From an uncultured Eubacteriales bacterium (GTDB lineage: Bacteria; Bacillota; Clostridia; Christensenellales; QAND01): a stretch of DNA of 8,716 nt. The stretch is from assembly GCA_900546685.1 (NCBI GenBank), contig UREB01000061.1:1-8716 (forward strand), written 5' to 3'. The position numbers and the translations under genes are program-made. Below the pieces are notes generated by a model that saw only the letters and a list, made by a program, of their open reading frames with translations, was not told the origin of the DNA and made no database searches. Position 1 is the first letter of the stretch, and each line of letters begins with the position of its first letter. Below are positions 6,495 to 8,716 of the stretch, piece after piece.

Positions 6495-7324
6495 TGAGTA
6501 CACAATATCAACAGGTAAAGCAGGCGGCTGCTTATATACGGGAAAGGACAAGCTTGGTGCCAAAGGTAGTATTGGTGCTGGGCTCCGGCCTGGGCGATTA
6601 TGCCGATAGGATGGAGCAGGCGCAGGTGATTTCCTATGAGGAGATCCCGGGATTCCCGATCTCTACGGTGAAAGAGCACAAAGCAAAGCTGATTTTAGGA
6701 ACCTTATTCGATGTGCCGGTGGCGATCATGCAGGGCCGGTATCACTATTATGAGGGCTATACGCAGCAGCAGATTACCTTGCCGATCCGCGTGCTGCGCG
6801 AGCTGGGCGCAGAAATTTTATGTTTGACAAACGCTTCGGGCGGCATCAATCTTTCCTTTGAGCCGGGCGACTTGATGATGATAGACGACCACATCAATTT
6901 TTCCGGTGTATCGCCGTTGATTGGCGAAAATGTGGAAGAGCAGGGGCTGAGGTTTCCCGATATGTCCATGGCGTATGACAAAACGCTAAAGCAATGCTTG
7001 CTGCGCGCAGCAGAAAAATCTGGCGTTGACTTAAAGCGAGGAGTATATATGATGTATACCGGCCCTCAATTTGAAACGCCGGCGGAGATCCGTTTTGGCA
7101 GAGCCATTGGGGCAGACGCGGCAGGTATGAGCACAGTACCGGAGGTTATTGTGGGCCGGCATTGCGGATTTCGGATCTGCGGGGTTAGCTGTATTACCAA
7201 TATGGCGGCCGGCATTTTGGATCAGCCACTGTCTCATATCGAGGTAACGGAAACGGCGCTAAAGGTCAAAGATCAATTTGCCGCGTTGATCGATGCGTTT
7301 TTGCGTGAGGTAAAAGAGGCCTGA
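6494..7324 (+). CDS. punA: Purine nucleoside phosphorylase (trimeric, PNP class I type)
   Basis: A 276-residue enzyme that cleaves inosine/guanosine-type nucleosides with phosphate to give the base and (deoxy)ribose 1-phosphate, the substrate of DeoB encoded just upstream. Motifs fit the trimeric family: phosphate-binding GSGLGDYAD with Ser31, His62 in VKEHKAK, MQGRYHYYEGY (79-89) with Arg82 and His84, TGPQFETPAE (189-198) with Glu194, AGMSTVPE (210-217), and the base-binding Asn236 in CITNMAAG. Nothing essential appears to be missing. ATG 6494 shares its A with the deoB TGA (TGATG) and has GGAGG (6482-6486) 7 bases upstream; GTG 6491 is possible but too close. The deoB-punA-dacF order matches drm-pupG-dacF of B. 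subtilis, where the gene is called pupG or deoD-like. The hairpin at 7353-7384 may end its transcript. Confidence 0.95.
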   Translation: MSTQYQQVKQAAAYIRERTSLVPKVVLVLGSGLGDYADRMEQAQVISYEEIPGFPISTVKEHKAKLILGTLFDVPVAIMQGRYHYYEGYTQQQITLPIRVLRELGAEILCLTNASGGINLSFEPGDLMMIDDHINFSGVSPLIGENVEEQGLRFPDMSMAYDKTLKQCLLRAAEKSGVDLKRGVYMMYTGPQFETPAEIRFGRAIGADAAGMSTVPEVIVGRHCGFRICGVSCITNMAAGILDQPLSHIEVTETALKVKDQFAALIDAFLREVKEA

Positions 7325-7352
7325 ACAGGCATAAAAATGGAATTTTTAGCAT

Positions 7353-7384
7353 ATCCCTCCATTGAAAGAAATGGGGGGATTTTT
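7353..7384 (+). terminator. Hairpin with T-tract overlapping the dacF ribosome binding site
   Basis: An 11-bp stem (7353-7363 with 7370-7380, one G-U wobble) encloses a 6-base loop GAAAGA and runs into T residues at 7380-7384, directly followed by the dacF ATG at 7385. It resembles an intrinsic terminator for deoB-punA. Its 3' arm also holds GGGGGG (7373-7378), the only Shine-Dalgarno candidate for dacF, 6 bases before the start. It could therefore act as a terminator, an RBS-masking element, or both. The pairing is seen in the sequence; the function is inferred. Confidence 0.65.
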
Positions 7385-8530
7385 ATGCGAAAAGCATTGG
7401 CTGCGTGCCTGGCAGTCTGTTTGATGGCCTTTGGGTGCGGATATGCAATGACAGAGCCTTCTGCTATGGAAACAAAGAGCAGCAGCGCCGTTTTGATGGA
7501 GCAGGGGACGGGGAATATACTGTTTGAAAACAATGCAGATGAACAGATGCCCGCCGCAGGCTGCGCCAAGGTAATGACGATGCTATTGGTCTTTGAAGCG
7601 ATAGACGATGGAAGGCTCACGCTGGATGAACAGATCACCGTTACCAAGACCGCTGCCTCAATGGGCGGTACACAGGCCTTTTTAGAGGCCAACGCCTCTT
7701 ACAAAGCGGAGGACCTTTTGAAGGGGCTCTGCGTGGCAAGCGCCAACGACGCGGCCATTGCCTTTGCCGAAAAGTTGTTTGGTTCGGAGGAGGTTATGGT
7801 GCAGAAGATGAATGAAAGGGCCCAGGCGCTGGGATGTACCAATACGACCTTTGTCGATGCCGTCGGGCTGAAAGATGAAACGGTGACAACAGCGAGGGAT
7901 TTGGCGCTGATGGCCAAGGCGTTATGCGAGTACAGAAACGTGTTCCCTTATACAAGTGTATACCAAGATAGCCTAACACATGGTACCGGCCGCGTGACAG
8001 AGCTGGTAAACGCCAACCGAATGGTGCGTTTTTACGGAAACTGCGACGGCTTGGCGACGGGCTCCTCGGCCAAGGCGCGCTATGGTGTGGCGGCTACGGC
8101 CAAAAAGGGAGATATGCGGCTGATTGCCGTGGCGTTGGGCAGCACTGACAGCTCTGGAAGATTTGACGACGCCAAAACCATGCTGGATTATGGATTTGCC
8201 AACTATACCTCTAAGGTCGTGGTCCGTAAGGGAGAAACGCTGAAAAAAGAGCTAAAAATCGAGGGAGGATCGCCGCATACCATCGATGTAGTTGCGGGAG
8301 AGGAAGTTCGCCTTGTCATGAATAAAGGAGAAGAAAAAACGCTGGAAAAAGAGCTTGTGCTTCAGGAAGGCTTGCAGGCCCCCATCCAAAAAGGACAGCA
8401 GATAGGCGAGGTCATCATCAAGCAAAACGGCGCCGAGCTCTGCCGCACGGCCGCGGTCAGCGCAGGAGATATCACACAGCTGAATCTTATGGAATGCGTC
8501 CGGCGCATTGCAAAATGGTGGATTCACTAA
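7385..8530 (+). CDS. dacF: DacF-type D-alanyl-D-alanine carboxypeptidase homologue, probably catalytically inactive
   Basis: A 381-residue exported protein of the low-molecular-weight penicillin-binding protein family (S11), which normally trims D-Ala from peptidoglycan stem peptides; DacF does this in the Bacillus forespore. A signal peptide covers ~1-21 (MRKALAACLAVCLMAFGCGYA). The transpeptidase-like domain runs ~33-272, followed by a beta-rich C-terminal domain (~273-365) and a short amphipathic tail ending VRRIAKWWIH, like the membrane anchor of PBP5. The fold is recognisable, with ASMGGTQAFLE and SAND at 119-122 (the SxN motif). However, the catalytic SxxK is GCAK at 59-62 (Gly codon 7559-7561) and KTG is ATG at 224-226, so acylation of substrate or penicillin should be impossible. 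The reading frame is intact. It probably acts as a binding or structural protein, or is evolving neutrally. ATG 7385 is chosen over in-frame ATG 7337 because the signal peptide begins there. Confidence 0.88.
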   Translation: MRKALAACLAVCLMAFGCGYAMTEPSAMETKSSSAVLMEQGTGNILFENNADEQMPAAGCAKVMTMLLVFEAIDDGRLTLDEQITVTKTAASMGGTQAFLEANASYKAEDLLKGLCVASANDAAIAFAEKLFGSEEVMVQKMNERAQALGCTNTTFVDAVGLKDETVTTARDLALMAKALCEYRNVFPYTSVYQDSLTHGTGRVTELVNANRMVRFYGNCDGLATGSSAKARYGVAATAKKGDMRLIAVALGSTDSSGRFDDAKTMLDYGFANYTSKVVVRKGETLKKELKIEGGSPHTIDVVAGEEVRLVMNKGEEKTLEKELVLQEGLQAPIQKGQQIGEVIIKQNGAELCRTAAVSAGDITQLNLMECVRRIAKWWIH

Positions 8531-8546
8531 ACTTAACTTAAATTCA

Positions 8547-8576
8547 TTGACAATCTTTTTAAGGGCATGATACACT
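8547..8576 (+). promoter_or_regulatory. Sigma-A-type promoter with extended -10 for lysA
   Basis: A perfect -35 TTGACA (8547-8552) is followed after 18 bases by TACACT (8571-8576), with a TG dinucleotide at 8568-8569 forming an extended -10 (TGA-TACACT). It lies between dacF and lysA, and the leader would be about 30 bases, too short for a lysine riboswitch. It indicates lysA is transcribed independently of dacF. Confidence 0.7.
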
Positions 8577-8612
8577 TAACCATTATAAATCCGATGCACG
8601 AGGTGTACTTTT

Positions 8613-8679
8613 ATGCCCAAAAGAATATACGAAATCAATGAGTTGGGTCATCTTGTTTTTGGCGGCTGTGATACGGTAG
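8613..8679 (+). CDS. lysA: Diaminopimelate decarboxylase LysA, N-terminal fragment (contig end)
   Basis: Only 22 codons are present before adapter sequence begins. The fragment carries GHLVFGGCDTV (residues 12-22), which matches the N-terminal GHL-x-IGG-(C/V)-D-(T/A)-V motif of Firmicute diaminopimelate decarboxylases, normally followed by ELA-x-x-(Y/F)-GTPLYV. LysA is a PLP enzyme that makes L-lysine from meso-diaminopimelate. GAGGTG at 8600-8605 lies 7 bases before ATG 8613, and a good promoter lies upstream. In B. subtilis lysA lies downstream of dacF, with the spoIIA and spoVA genes between them, so synteny supports the call. The truncation is an assembly end, not a biological break. Identity rests on a very short motif. 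Confidence 0.72.
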
Positions 8680-8716
8680 AGATCGGAAGAGCACACGTCT
8701 GAACTCCAGTCACATT
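8680..8716. other. Illumina TruSeq adapter contamination at contig end
   Basis: The bases from 8680 begin AGATCGGAAGAGC and continue through 8713 as the standard 34-base TruSeq read-1 adapter, ending in CAGTCAC. The final ATT at 8714-8716 would be the first bases of an index read. This is library-derived, not genomic, so native sequence ends at about 8679. Confidence 0.98.

Noticed and set aside
7332..7348. AT-only hairpin TAAAAAT-GGA-ATTTTTA downstream of punA as a bidirectional terminator
   Set aside because: A 7-bp all-AT stem is too weak for termination; the GC-containing hairpin just downstream is the better candidate.
7329..7356. GCATA (7329-7333) and CATATCC (7350-7356) as a forespore sigma F/G promoter for dacF
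   Set aside because: The -35 core fits, but the -10 matches only the CATA part of the consensus, and the region is AT-rich enough for chance matches.
7337..7384. Upstream in-frame ATG extending DacF by 16 residues
   Set aside because: There is no ribosome binding site before 7337, the extension would precede a normal signal peptide, and it runs through the hairpin.
1..8716. CRISPR arrays, tRNA/rRNA genes, insertion sequences, phage genes
   Set aside because: No direct-repeat arrays, tRNA-like cloverleafs, transposase motifs or terminal inverted repeats were seen; the window is densely packed with conserved housekeeping and sporulation genes.

Overview
The window is a stretch of a Bacillota (Firmicutes) chromosome from a spore-forming lineage, most likely class Clostridia. 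The evidence is gene content and order: nadK-argR-recN-spoIVB-spo0A is the classic arrangement around spo0A in Bacilli and Clostridia, and spoIIM, deoB, punA, dacF and lysA follow in the same relative order as in Bacillus subtilis. All genes are on the + strand. Base composition looks moderate, near 50% GC by eye. The last ~37 bases are Illumina TruSeq adapter, so the native sequence ends at about 8679 and the contig ends inside lysA.

Layout. Positions 2-2446 hold the 3' end of NAD kinase, ArgR and RecN, tightly packed (ATGA overlap, then 1 base between genes) and closed by a strong intrinsic terminator at 2457-2482. Positions 2543-5304 are the sporulation block. It contains SpoIVB (intact forespore signalling protease), Spo0A (with its own vegetative-type promoter and a GTG start) and SpoIIM (engulfment membrane protein). 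Positions 5316-7324 hold the nucleoside-catabolism pair DeoB (phosphopentomutase) and PunA (purine nucleoside phosphorylase), joined by a 1-base stop/start overlap. Positions 7385-8530 encode a DacF-like D-alanyl-D-alanine carboxypeptidase homologue, preceded by a hairpin whose 3' arm contains the ribosome binding site. A promoter at 8547-8576 then leads into the first 22 codons of diaminopimelate decarboxylase (lysA).

The main surprise is in the key residues of otherwise recognisable genes. Spo0A keeps its DNA-binding half, but the receiver has Ser56 where the phosphoacceptor Asp should be, His11 in place of one acidic-pocket Asp, and no Pro after the conserved Lys. The DacF homologue keeps SAN but has GCAK instead of SxxK and ATG instead of KTG, so it looks like a catalytically dead penicillin-binding-protein fold. 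DeoB keeps its visible metal ligands but has Gly84 at the position of the phosphorylated Thr/Ser. The spoIIAA-spoIIAB-sigF operon, which follows dacF in Bacillus, is not between dacF and lysA here. Together these suggest a sporulation module whose control and wall-modification steps differ from the textbook system. SpoIVB keeps its active site, which argues against simple decay of the whole pathway. The alignments behind these calls were done from memory and need confirmation.
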